Origin: Amylostereum areolatum
Taxonomy: Eukaryota > Basidiomycota > Agaricomycetes > Russulales > Stereaceae
Length of the DNA stretch: 64,000 nt
Assembly: GCA_012932865.1 (NCBI GenBank)
Contig: SAXG01000015.1
Span: 558,001-622,000, forward strand
Reading direction: 5' to 3'
The translations under genes and the position numbers were made by a program. A model generated the notes under the pieces. That model searched no databases. It was not told where the DNA came from and was given only the letters and a program-made list of their open reading frames with translations. Shown one piece after another: positions 10,973-21,667 of the stretch; within the stretch, counting starts at the first letter, position 1; each line of letters begins with the position of its first letter.

Positions 10973-13900
10973 AGTCTCTCTGGTGGCCAACACTTTTGTG
11001 TCCCAGCGTGTTGACATATATGGAGACTACGACGGTTCTTGGAAACAGTGTCTCGCTATCGCCCATGCTATGCTCCACGGCCCCAAGATTTTATTCTCGG
11101 TAAGTTTCAATCATCAACTTGTCGACGACAAGGTACTCACTAGAGCTCTTCATGAGTGCACTCTTACAGGTACCTGCAACCTTGAGACAGGTACCTGTGG
11201 CTCCAGATCTTATACTCCCACTCTCACAAGTATCAGGCACACAGATACCTGTGGCACGGATACTCTCACTCGCGGATACACAGGTATGACAAGTACCTGT
11301 TGTTCCTAGAAAATATGATACAAGCAGTAGTAGTGGCCTTCTTGGACTCGTCTTGGAAGCTCTGTTAGGCATTTGACACTCCATCTTCAAGGCAAGGATA
11401 ATGCTAGTAACACTTAAATACAGATAAACATGTATCAGAGTATGATACAGCATACCACGCAAGGCTTTCAGCTATATATGTGAGGAGAGGAGAGGAAATG
11501 GATGGGAAAGGGGCCACAATAGAAACAACAGTACATAAGGATCTGCAAGAGAGAATGCTTATATCAATCCAACAGCTATTGTCTGTAATTATATCAAGAT
11601 CAACCCTGCCAAAGTACCTGACAGGTATTTGACAGGTACTTGCACAGGTAATCTGTGAGCTCAAAGGTCATACCTGTACTCTCACGAGTATCAGGCACAC
11701 GGGTACTCGTATCCATGGATGGCAATACCCACGGATGTGCCTTACAGGTACTCATACAGGTACTCACGAGTATAGCCACTCATGAAGAGCTCTAGTACTC
11801 ACAGCCAATCAGACAATGCAATGTTTGTGCTGGACGCAACTGCTCGCATCCTTGTCTTCGAGGCCATCAAGTGCTGCAGCCAGAACAAGATCATTGTCGT
11901 CATCATGCTCGACCTCCCAGATCAGCGGGGCCAATTCCGTGTACGTGCACAGAGATGGCCAGGTCGGCGAGCCGGGATTCCGCCACGACCTCGAGGAGAC
12001 TGAAGGCGGCGAGTTCCACAAGATGGCCAATACGCGCAGGGCGCAGCGGGCAGATTTCCCGAGCAGGAGCTTGACCTGCGATCCAACGACACTGTTTGTC
12101 TACGGGAGGAGCGTGTGGGGAGATTCTCGAGGAGTAGGAGAGGGCGCGCGAAGAACAGGTAGACATTCACCAGCAGTCGATCGTGCAACCCTTCCTCCGG
12201 CCTCTCACCTTCGGCAAATGGATGTTCAATGTTGTTCATGATTTGACTTGCAAGAGCGGCATGCCCGCCATATCTCAAGCCATGCTGAGCTCCCGAGAGT
12301 CTGCATGCATCACTCGGTTCATCCATGTGGACGTGTTATGTCCTGGCATGGACTTCAACCAGTACGAACCCAGTCCCCGCCGTCTGTCCACCGCTACCGT
12401 CGATATCCTTCCCCAATTGCGTCTGCACAACGTCACCTCACCGCCTCAGCCTCCAGTTTTCCCCAACACCCCCTGTCTACTTGAACCATACCTACTCTAC
12501 AACTTCCTCAACACTCTTTGACGACTTCAGCTTCGACGAGGAGCACGTTCTCAAGTTTCAAGACATGAGCACCTCGTGCTGTCGCGCATCCGCAGAGCTG
12601 GCGAAGAGGCTTACGCGCACCCAGTGGGACATCAGCCTGCAGCCACTCAAGGAGGTTGCAATCTTGGAAGAGAAGGAGGACAAAGAGTCCGCTGTGGTTT
12701 CACGGGAGTCGTTCAGGCAGTTCATGCGCGAGGTCGGCCATCCCTTTCAAACCTCTCATTGTCCTCAGCATCCCCTGCTCCATGATCAGTGGCGCGATCA
12801 TGCCTCTATTTTTCTTCATGTTCTCCCGCCTGCTTTTTTCGAGGTGTCCATTGGACCGCAGGACGTCTCCGTGATGAACACCTTCGGCGGGATCGTGCTC
12901 GCCATCGCCGTTGCGGACGGACTGTTCATGGACCTGAAGTACTTCACCTTCAAGACGTCGGCCGTTTTCTAGGTGATGTGCCTAAGAGATATCACCTACA
13001 AACTTATCCTCACGCAGGACAAGTGATGGTTCAACACGAGCGAGAACACTGCAGTTTGCCTCATGCAGATTCTCATCAAGGACGGCGACAACGCACTCGC
13101 TCATCGCGACCGTGCTTGGGCGGTGTGTCGAGATCATTACAATGCTTTCTGTTGGTCTCATCTGGCCACTGGCCTGGGGATGGCAACTCACCCTCGTGGT
13201 GTTCGCAATTGCCCCCGTTTTCGGGATCGCCATGGCTGTCCAGACTAGCCTCGTGTCCAAGTACGAGTACCGTAACAAACATTCGCGCGAGGAGGTTGCC
13301 AAGGGCCACCACAAGGTACACTCTCTTGTCTTCCCCTTTTCATGTGGGCTGTGGCTGACACACCTTTGCTATACCGTCCTTAACATTTGTGGTGTCCGCG
13401 TGATGGGCTTCGAGTCCATATTCCTCCAGCGCTTCAACACCTCCGTCAACTCGGCACTGCGCACGATCGTGCGTGGCACCTTTGTTGAGTGCTGCACCTA
13501 CGGCGTTGCCAGCTCACTCATCTACCTTTCCAAGGCCCTTCTGCTCTATATCGGCGCGGTGCCCGTCACCAACGACACCTACACCTACCTCCAGATGGTT
13601 CAAGTTCTCAACCTCGTCATCTTCCCCGTCAGCACTCCCAACTTATGGCCTTTTGTGAGTGTTTCTTTTACGTTTGGCGTGGATCTGCAAAGCTGACGGC
13701 GGTGGGTAGCCCAACACATCGCCCAGTCCATCCAAGCCAACCGCGACTTCAACACGATTCTCCAGCTCTCCCCCGACCCCGCCGAGTCCCGCGGCTGTCT
13801 TCAGCCCCCATCAACAACATGGTCTCGTTCAACAATGTTGCTTCTCCTACCCCGAACACCCGGACGTCCCCGTCCTCAAAGACGTGTCCCTCGACATCTG

Positions 13901-14240
13901 CGACAGTGAAATTGTTGCCATTGTCGGCGCATCCAGCTTCGGCAAGTCCACCGTCACCGCACTCCTCCAATGCCTGCACGAGCGGCTTGATCACTGTCGG
14001 CCCGTTCATCATGGGCCTTCCAACGGGCACACAACCATGGTCAGCGAGAACACGGCACTCATTTCGGGCGGGCAGGCGCAGCACCTGCAAATCGCACATG
14101 CACTGCTGAGACCGTCGAAGATCCTCATCCTGGACGAGTGTACGAGTGTGCTCAATAGTGCGAACCAGGCCGCGGTCATGGACACCATTTTTGATACCAA
14201 GATCGGGTGCATGCCTATGACTTCTGTATGTCCATGACAT
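10973..14240 (+). pseudogene. STE6: STE6-like a-pheromone ABC exporter, pseudogene
   Basis: Relic of a fungal full-size ABC transporter of the Ste6 (mating-pheromone exporter) type. The N-terminal half is represented by the first nucleotide-binding domain: signature SLSGGQ (10973-10990), then QCLAIAHAMLHGPKILF and, after an intron, a Walker B relic reading DNAMFVLDAT where DEATSALDAT is expected. The second membrane domain (about 12740-13690) includes MISGAIMPLFFFMFSRLL, NTFGGIVLAIAVADGL and VGLIWPLAWGWQLTLV. The second nucleotide-binding domain (13820-14200) has a changed Walker A (GASSFGKST), signature LISGGQAQ and Walker B KILILDECTS. The Q-loop segment is missing. Frameshifts, stops, a 55-nt insertion after SLSGGQ and a MITE kill it. 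An intron at about 13657-13709 (GTGAGT...GGTAG) is intact. A non-Ste6 ABC-B exporter is the alternative. Confidence 0.75.
11142..11794. mobile_element. Non-autonomous hAT-type MITE (copy 1)
   Basis: 653 bp with perfect 18-bp terminal inverted repeats (TAGAGCTCTTCATGAGTG) and a perfect 8-bp target duplication, GTACTCAC, at 11134-11141 and 11795-11802. An 8-bp duplication and a TAGAG/CAGAG end are hAT hallmarks. Subterminal regions are packed with short repeats of ACAGGTACCTG, ACAGGTACTC and CGGATAC in both orientations, likely transposase-binding sites. No coding capacity is seen. It lies inside an intron of the STE6-like relic. Confidence 0.9.
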
Positions 14241-14487
14241 TCAGTAAAGGCCTTTGGATGTAGTAGATGGACAGGGCTACCTTATGATTCACATTGCATT
14301 AGCTGCTTAAATGAATGTATTTGAATTAGTATTGTTGGTGTGCGACATGGTACAATGATAGTTAGATGAACATAGGTGGTCAGATTGTAAAGTTATGATA
14401 GCGCATAATCCAATCATAATCAACAACTGACAGAATGTTAGCTGAAATTAAGGGTGGATAGGGCCTGGTCAATGTTCATCATTTCAG
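14241..14487. other. AT-rich intergenic stretch
   Basis: Separates the ABC transporter relic from the next gene. Its end (TTCATCATTTCAG, to 14487) looks like a 3' splice site for the exon that follows. Nothing else is recognised. Confidence 0.4.
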
Positions 14488-14567
14488 ATGAACTTCATCA
14501 TGGAATAACAGAATCTCCTCAAGTTCCTGATGCTTTGGAGGATAGCTGGTTCGACGAGGAGATGGTG
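14488..14567 (+). pseudogene. 5' exon piece of unknown gene split by element B
   Basis: Open frame DELHHGITESPQVPDALED then SWFDEEM, running straight into the element B target duplication TGGTG (14563-14567). Removing B together with one TGGTG copy continues the frame at 21668 as RTAY. This shows that B inserted into a coding exon. No family is recognised. Confidence 0.5.
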
Positions 14568-14991
14568 TGTCAGAAACACAGTTTATGAGACCAATGGAAC
14601 CGCCTAAGTCGCGACGATGGGAGGAGCGAGAGAGAACAAATGGATTTGAGAGTGTCAGGCCTAGGGTAGTGCAACACAGGCTACAGTACCGTACGACGAG
14701 ATGGACAGTCTAAGGGAAAGGGAAGAAAAACACTGTCCTTATATACAAGTGGGAGCGATGGTGCGATGCGATGCGATAGTGGTGCAAGCGGGGGGAGACA
14801 ATAGGAAAGGAGTCATGGGGCGGAGGACGGAAGTCCAGAGCAATGATGTCATAGATAAGGGGACAGACCTCTGCTCGGAAGTCCGGGCAGTGATGTCGTC
14901 AGAGCATGTGATGCGGAGGAAAGTCATGTGCCGTGACACGTTGCGTGTACGAGGTCTGCAAACGAAGAGAGAAGAGGAGTGATCCGTGACA
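14568..14991 (-). repeat. 3' LTR of element B
   Basis: 424 bp, TGTCAGAAACAC to GATCCGTGACA on the plus strand. On the element strand a TATATAAGG box (14737-14745) precedes the motif TAGACTGTCCA by about 30 nt. That motif is the predicted RNA start and is complementary to the primer site beside the 5' LTR. Confidence 0.92.
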
Positions 14992-17900
14992 TCACCCCCC
15001 CTTTAAGACGCGCTTTCGCCTGGAGCGCGATGTCATCTGCAAGGGTGGATGCAAGAAAATCATCAAAGGATATGCCGAGGGAACGCACAGGGCGAGGCGC
15101 ATTTGGATGGCGCTTGTGAAAGGCATCAATCATGTCGGTGACCTTTGAGAGCAAGGAGTGAGGGAGCCAGGTATTCTCGGAGTCAGGATAGCCTGCCCAC
15201 TTGACGAGGTATTGAATGCCTTTTTTGTTGCGGGTCGGCTTCGAATCGACGATGTCTTCAACATTGTATTCTTCTTCGTCGTCAATGAGGTCGGGTGGCG
15301 GTTGTTCATAGTTTGGACCATGTGCCGTCATCTCCTTGTATGCGATGAGCAGCGAAGCATGGAAGACTGGGTGGATTCTCCACGTCTTCGGCAGCTTCAG
15401 GCGGTAGTTCACTGGGCTAACGACGTCAACGATCTCGAAGAGTCCAAATCGTTTGGCAGCAAGCTTAGCTTTCGGCCTCGTCGTCTTCAGGTTTTTGCCT
15501 TCAAGCCAGACCTTGTCTCCAACGGCGAACAGTGTCGATTTGCTGATTGTGTCGCCATTGTAGTGCTTCATCAAGTCGGATGCAAGGGTGAGGCTGGCCT
15601 TGATCTCCTGTTGGACTTCTTTGAGTTGACAGAGGTGTTCTTCAACTGCAGGGACTTTTGAGGACGGGTTCACGGACGGGTACATTTTGGGGAGGAAGCC
15701 GTAGAGGACTTCGAAGGGGGCCTTTCCAGTGGCTGCATGGGTGCAAGAGTTGTGAGAAAACTCGAAGAAAGGTAGCCACTTCACCCAGTTGTCTTGGCAG
15801 TAGTTACAGAACACTCGCAGGAACTGTTCGAGGTTCTGGTTCTCACGTTCGGTTTGGCCGTCCGTCTGTGGGTGGTACACCGTACTGAGGGCGGACTTGA
15901 TCCCAAGCTTCTCGTTGAGCGTGCGCATCACCTGTCCAGCAAATTGGGGTCCTCGGTCTGAGATGATCTTGTCTGCTAGGCCGTAGTGTCGATACACCTT
16001 GTCGAAAAGGATGTCGGCCGTGCCATCACTGGTGATCTTGGTCGTACACAGGGTGGTAATCACCATCTTGGTGAGGCGATCGACTACGATGTTGACAGCG
16101 TTATAGCCTTCGCAGTCAGGGAGCTCGACGATGAAGTTGGTAGAGATGACGCCAAATGGTTGGTCGGGTACTTCGTTCGGGATCATGTCGACGTGGGGTC
16201 GGCTGCTCTGTGTCTTCGTCAACTGGCAGGTTGCGCATCCTGCTACAAGGTCGCGAACAAAGACGGACATGCCAGGCCACCAGTATTCACAACTCACAAG
16301 TTCGTAGGTCTTGAAGCGGCTGGGGTGTCCAGCCAGGGGTGATTCGTGGTACATTTTGACGATGTCACATCACAACTCGTCATCTGCAGGGACATATACC
16401 TTTCCCCTGAACAGGACTAGGCCTTCTTCGTAGTTCCATTCCTGGAGGTTCTTGACGAGCGTACGTGGTCCATTTTGTAAGATGGCGTCCAGGGCTTGAA
16501 CGACCTCGATGTCCTTGGTTTTGCAGTCGCGGATACGTCGTTGGAGTTCGACATCGCCGAGGGAGGTTACTGCTCCTGGCCTTGTTGCGCGTACCTGGAA
16601 GTACTTGGGGTCGAGCAGGATGCGCTCCTTGTTGTTGTTTTCAACGCCATACTTGTGATCGGGTCGTCGAGACATTGGATCCGGGCGATGGGATATTCCT
16701 GGTTTGTGAATGAGCAAAAAGTCAAATCGAGTGAGGAACAGAGCCCAACGTGCCTGTCGGCGGCTCAGCTTCTGCGCCGTCTTGAAGTGCTGCAGGTTCT
16801 TGTGATCTGTCCAGATTTTGACGGTGTCGGGGGCGCCTTCGAGGTAGTGGCGCCAGGCTTCGAGCGCGTGGATGATTGTGAGTAGCTCCTTGTCGTAGAT
16901 GTCGTAGTTGTGTTCCGGTTCCGATAGGGCCTTGGACAGATACGCCACCGGATGCCAGTGGCCGTCATCGCCTTTCTGCGAGAGTATACCCCCAGTAGCA
17001 AAGTCCAAGGCGTCGACTTCAACGAGGTAAGGCTTCTTTGGGTCAGGCATGACCAAGACGGGGGAGGAAGTAAATGCAGCTTTCAGTGCGTCAAACACAG
17101 TTTGGCAATCTGTCGACCAGTCCTATGTGTGGTCCTTCTTTGTCAGGTCAAATAGGGGTCGTGCAACCTTGGAGAAGTCCTTGATGAAACGTCGGTAGAA
17201 GTTGCCAAAGCCGAGGAAGGATTGCACATCTTTGACCGTTCGTGGTTTTGGCCAGTCCTGAATACCTGCTACCTTGACGGGGTCCATAGCGATCTTGTCG
17301 TGCGAGATGATGAGTCTGAGGTATTTAACGGAGTCTTGCTCAAAGACGCATTTCTCCGGTTTGAGGAAAAGGTCGTTGTCTTGCAAACATTGCAGAACCT
17401 GCCGCACTATGGCACGGTGTTCGTCCATGGTGCGAGTGAACACCAAGATGTCGTCCATATAGATAATGACCTTGCCCGAGTCGATGAGGTCCTTGAACAG
17501 TTCATTCATCATTGCCTGAAATGTGGCAGGGGAGTTCATAAGTCCGAAAAACATCACCGTAGGTTCAAAGAGACCGCGATTCGTCTTGAACGCAGCCTTC
17601 CACTTGTCGCCTTCCTTGATGTGGACGTTGTTGTAGCCCCAGCAAACATCCATCTTTGAGAAGATCTTTGCACCTTTGAGACGGTCGACAATTTCAGAGA
17701 TCAGTGGCAAGGGGTATTCATTCTTGACAGTGCCCTTGTTTAATTCTCGATAGTCCTGTACTGGACGCAGCTTTCCATCCTTTTTCTTCACAAAGAAGAA
17801 CGGACTCACCTGAGGTGATTTCGATGGGCAGATATAGCCCTTCTTCAGGTGGTCGTCAAGGAAGGTGTCGATTTCGATCTGCTCGGAAGGTGAGAGGGGG

Positions 17901-19016
17901 TAGATTTTGCACGGTTTGGGTTCAAAGCCGTCTTTAATGTCGATAGCATGGTCCCATGGTCGTCGGTCAGGGAGTCGCTCGGAGGTTTTCTTGTCAAATA
18001 CAGACGCAAAGTCGCGGTACGGAGGGGGGACTAGGTCTTTGAAGGTTTGCGGGCGTGCGTTCTCCTTTGAATGCTCTGCAAGCTCCTGCACTTTTGTGAA
18101 GCCCGCGCGGATGGGTACTGCTTCTGGATTAGGACCGTCGGTTTTGGAGAGGATTCTAGCACGGTGTTGTCCATTGATCTCCCAGTCTCGGAATACCATG
18201 GGCCGCTCGTCATCATCTTCAGTGAAGAGTCGCGCAGGTAGAGGGGAGCGATAGACCGTGCGAACACGAACACCTTTGACTCTGTGCGCAGGAATGACAT
18301 AAGTGGGGATCGGGGTCCAGGAGACATATGTTGGCTCTGGGAAGGGATCGTCCAGAACGAGAGGTGTCCTCGGGGCTTTACCTGCTTCGACCTTACACTG
18401 TGATTAGACTGATGATGGTTTCCGTGGCTTGGTTGCGAGGTTTGTCACAGGAGGTTCAGACAGAGTGCACGAGGGAGGGCAGCGGAGCATGTCAACATGG
18501 TCTCGTTGCCAGTCTATGGTGGGGTTGTGCTCGTCGAGCCAGTCTGTTCCAAGGATCATGTCATGATCGCCAATGTCGGCGATGAAGAACTCAGCTTCTT
18601 CCTCATGGTATGCCTTTGAATCTTGCGAGTATATCCGGATCCGCTGGGTCGTTGTGTCGCGTACCCAGCCCATGATGTTCTCGGTGCCATCCACGTTACG
18701 CACGGGGAATGGGTTTTCTAGTCTTCTTGTGGTAAGCTTCTTGCGTTCAACAAAGCTTCGGTTCAGGATAATTCCTTCTGCGCCGCTATCAAGCAGCATG
18801 TCTGCGTCGATTTCTCTTTTGGTAACTCGTCCGATTAGCTTGACCTTGAGCATAATCGATGGTGTTTGCCTGTTCTTGGTGATGGTAGACAGATACAAAC
18901 ACGGGGGATACGATTGCTCACAGGTATGCATGGATGATAATACAGCGAAATGATTCGACGATAATACCAAAAGTCCTTTGCCTCCACCAGACGACGCAAC
19001 TGGGGGGCGTTTCAAA
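14924..19016 (-). pseudogene. pol of element B
   Basis: Protease has DSGAEGIILN (about 18790) and ILGTDWLDEHNPTIDW. RT has [40 protein letters not shown] and [11 protein letters not shown] (about 17460). RNase H has EVDALDFATGGILSQ and NYDIYDKELL. The integrase zinc finger includes HESPLAGHP and CATCQLTKTQ. In the core, VISTNFIVELP has Asn where the first catalytic Asp is expected (element C has TDFIVE), while SDRGPQF and DGQTERENQ are kept. The GPY/F module and chromodomain (YLVKWAGYPDSENTWLP) follow. Stops lie at 17123-17125 (TGG to TAG) and 16370-16372, with a break near 18400. The frame reads through the polypurine tract into the LTR. Entry is from gag in the -1 frame. Confidence 0.9.
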
Positions 19017-20580
19017 AATCCTGCAATTCCAGGATGTCCTTCAACAGCGCTACTGCCTGCTCCTTGCCTTCCGCATCCAGATCCTTCAGCTGGAGAGTGA
19101 TTGCCGCAATGGTTTTGAACGGGTCGGGAGCTGCTTTCGCGGTGGGCGGAGCTGTGTTCATCGGCGGGGGAGGGGCCTTAGATCCAGTCTCCACTGCGCC
19201 CACCCGTCGCGCGCTCGAGTCGCGGTTGGGGCAGTCGCGGGAGACGTGACCAGCCTGTCAACACATGAAGCACTTGCCTTCACGCATCATCTTTGCGCAC
19301 TCGTCGTCTGTCAGCTTTGCAGGGCGGGTCGAGGTGTTGGTGAACGCGCCGACTCGGCGTGACGAGGAGTCGTTGGCCGAACCGTTCGAGGTGAGCGCGA
19401 CAGCCCCCTTGGACTGACTGCTCTTCCTCTCCGGGTTCTCTTCGAGCCATTCGTGGTTGATGTGGCGGGCGCGCTCCTTCCACTCCGCGAGGTCGGTGGG
19501 GAACAGGTATGACCGGGCCACCTGCTTGCCGAGTTCTCGCTGTAGTCCTTTCTTGAAGAAGTGGATCAGCGCTTCTTCGTCGTATTCCGTCATGGTTGCC
19601 AGCAGTTTGAACTTGGTGATGAAGTCAGTGACATCCTGAGTGGTCATCGTGAGCTCGTTGATCTTACGCTGGGCCTCCATCTTTGGTTTGATAGGTACAA
19701 AATCTCGACCAAACCTATCTGAAAGCTCTTTGTAGGTGCTGTAATGGAGCTTTGGGGGTGTTTCATCGGAGTCTTTGGCTTCTTCCTTCTTGTCTTCATC
19801 GGCAAAGAGCTCCATGCGGTGGTGCGTGGCCCAGGAGTTCGCTGTGTCTCCCTCCATCAGGCTGAGGAGGAGCATCATCTTGGCATCGTCCGTGGTGTAA
19901 ACATCTTTGTTAACACGAAGGAACATACGGAGCTCTAGGGCAAATAGGAGGGTGTCGCATCTGTCACCCTTGAAGGGCTTCGGCTTGGGGCTGAGCTCGC
20001 GCTTGGAGGCGGTCGAGGGTCTGGTTTCTTTGTCGGACATTTTGTCAGCGGGGAGGGCGACGTCGAGGGATCGGGTGAATGCTGCTTCTTGTTGGCGTCA
20101 GAGTTCCTTGTGATGCTCTTCAGCTTCGTCAAGCTCAATTTGGACTTCACACGTGACTTGGAAGTCGAGGGGTGTGATGAGTTCCTGGTTGTGTCTCCAA
20201 AACCAGAGATCCTGAACAGGGTTTGTACTAGAGGGCTGCCACTCAACTACTGTGCGCCCTGGTGTTCCTTGCTGGTTTCATCGATACGCGTACCACTTCT
20301 TGGTGACACTGTCAAACTTGAATCCCCTGGGGGGGGAGAGGACAGTGGATTGGCGGGGCGGTGGGGAAGAGGATGTGGGTGGGTCGAGGAAGGCGGTGAG
20401 GACGTCGGTTGCGAGATCAAAGTCTTCGTCTGTGAGATAGTCGCCTCCTTGAAAGTACCAGTCTTGTCTGCTTCCTTCGGGAGGGTTGTGGGCCCAATGT
20501 ACCGGTCTCTTGGTGTCTAGGGAGGTGATGACGGAGTACTCGTGCGGACAATAGTCGCGGAAGATACCCGGGGGAAACAC
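19012..20580 (-). pseudogene. gag of element B
   Basis: Capsid region of a Ty3/Gypsy Gag (DAKMMLLLSLMEGDTANSWA, GRDFVPIKPKMEAQRKINEL, EEALIHFFKKGLQRELG) and a CCHC zinc knuckle. The knuckle is broken: after KCFMC an in-frame TGA (19258-19260) replaces the CGA present in element C, followed by QAGHVSRDCPN. Further upstream the piece FPPGIFRDYCPHEYSV to FKFDSVTKKWYAYR (20580-20278) lies in another frame. Gag ends LQDF-stop at 19012-19014 on a T5 run, leading into pol. Confidence 0.85.
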
Positions 20581-20620
20581 GGGGGTGGGGGGATGGGTGA
20601 AGGTTTGGGAAGCGATGGTT

Positions 20621-21238
20621 CTAGAAGAAGTCGTCCGCGATGGGGCAACGACCGAGGAGTTTCTGGGTGAGGTAGCCGGCTTTTACTACCTGGCGGATCT
20701 TGTGTTCGTGGTGGCGGCGATGAAGGGTCTTACCCTTGATGGTGGGACGGAGGACTGGTGGCGGGGTGGATTCAGGGGTCCAGCGATTAAACTGGGAGAC
20801 GGAGGAGAAGCTTGTCTGGAGGATCGGGTCGGGAGCGTTCTGGATGAGGTAGGTGTGGTAGGTGGGGGCGTGGAGGGTGAACTCGAGGCATTCGAGATCT
20901 ACGTTGATGCACGTAGTGATCCGGGTGTACAGGGCGAGGACGACCGTACCGTGATCCTTATGCCACCTCCACTCGAAGATGCGGAAGTTGAGACCGTGTG
21001 CAGTCCACGGGTCCTTCTTGCAGAGGTTCTGGATGGGGACAAGGCAGTTGACGGTGACAGCGTCGGACCAGGGGTAGGGTAGAGGTGCGTCGTCTCGGGG
21101 GGTGATTGGTTTACTGTCGAACGGGAGGAAGACCGGTGCGTTTGGGAGATCCGTGGTGTAGGGGCTTTTAACGTCGTAGAGACGGCAGAGGTAGATGGGA
21201 AGAGAGGTGCGAGGTAGGCGTAGGGTAGACTGTCCAGG
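20621..21238 (-). CDS. Leader ORF of element B without an early ATG
   Basis: An open frame starts inside the 5' LTR, crosses the primer site and runs about 206 codons to TAG at 20621-20623 (ends GYLTQKLLGRCPIADDFF). It has no in-frame ATG near its start. Composition is protein-like (HGLNFRIFEWRWHKDHGTVV, CLEFTLHAPTYHTYLI). Element C keeps the 3' half (YLTKKLLGRCPVAADFF) but has an early frameshift. It probably encodes the N-terminus of Gag, reached by splicing, frameshift or non-AUG initiation, but it could be an untranslated leader that happens to be open. Confidence 0.45.
   Translation of the reverse strand, partial: PGQSTLRLPRTSLPIYLCRLYDVKSPYTTDLPNAPVFLPFDSKPITPRDDAPLPYPWSDAVTVNCLVPIQNLCKKDPWTAHGLNFRIFEWRWHKDHGTVVLALYTRITTCINVDLECLEFTLHAPTYHTYLIQNAPDPILQTSFSSVSQFNRWTPESTPPPVLRPTIKGKTLHRRHHEHKIRQVVKAGYLTQKLLGRCPIADDFF
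21226..21236 (-). promoter_or_regulatory. Primer-binding site of element B, self-priming type
   Basis: On the element strand the sequence 2 nt after the 5' LTR is TGGACAGTCTA. Its complement TAGACTGTCCA occurs in the family LTR about 30 nt after the TATA box (3' LTR of B 14702-14712; 10/11 in the 5' LTR at 21373-21383). The RNA 5' end could therefore fold back as primer, as in Tf1. Confidence 0.65.
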
Positions 21239-21662
21239 TGTCAGAAACACAGTTTATGAGACAAATGGAACTGCCTAAGTCGTGACGATGGGAGGAGCGA
21301 GAGAGAACAAATGGATTCGAGAGTGCCGGGTCCAGGGTAGTGCAATGCAAGCTACAGTACCGTATGATGAGATGGACAGTCTGGGAAAAAGGGAAGAGAA
21401 ACACTGTCCTTCTATACAAGTGGGAGCGATGGTGCGATGTGATGCAATAGTGGTGCGAGCGGGGGGAGACAATAGGAAAGGAGTCATGGGGCGGAGGACG
21501 GAAGTCCGGAGCGATGATGTCATAGATAAGGGGACGGAGTTCCACTCGGAAGTCCGGGCAGTGATGTCGTCAGAGCATGTGATGCGGAGGAAAGTCATGT
21601 GCCGTGACGTATCGCATGTACGAGGTCTGCAAACGAAGAGAGAAAAGGAGCGATCCGTGACA
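21239..21662 (-). repeat. 5' LTR of element B
   Basis: 424 bp, same ends as 14568-14991. On the element strand the TATA box is changed to TATAGAAGG (21408-21416) and the predicted RNA start reads CAGACTGTCCA. The two LTRs differ at many sites, so the insertion is not recent. Confidence 0.92.
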
Positions 21663-21667
21663 TGGTG

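Larger units (their letters stand above)
14568..21662 (-). mobile_element. Full-length Ty3/Gypsy chromovirus, element B
   Basis: 7,095-bp LTR retrotransposon on the minus strand. LTRs of 424 bp lie at 14568-14991 and 21239-21662, with TSD TGGTG at 14563-14567 and 21663-21667. Order from the right: 5' LTR, self-complementary primer site, leader ORF, gag, pol (protease, RT, RNase H, integrase, chromodomain), polypurine tract (AAAGGGGGGGTGA, just right of 14991) and 3' LTR. Several nonsense changes and a changed catalytic integrase Asp make it non-autonomous. It belongs to the same family as element C. Confidence 0.95.

Noticed and set aside
21226..21238. tRNA-primed PBS for element B
   Set aside because: CCTGGACAGTCTACC contains TGG, but I cannot match it to a known tRNA 3' end, and the 11-nt complement in the LTR is a better explanation.
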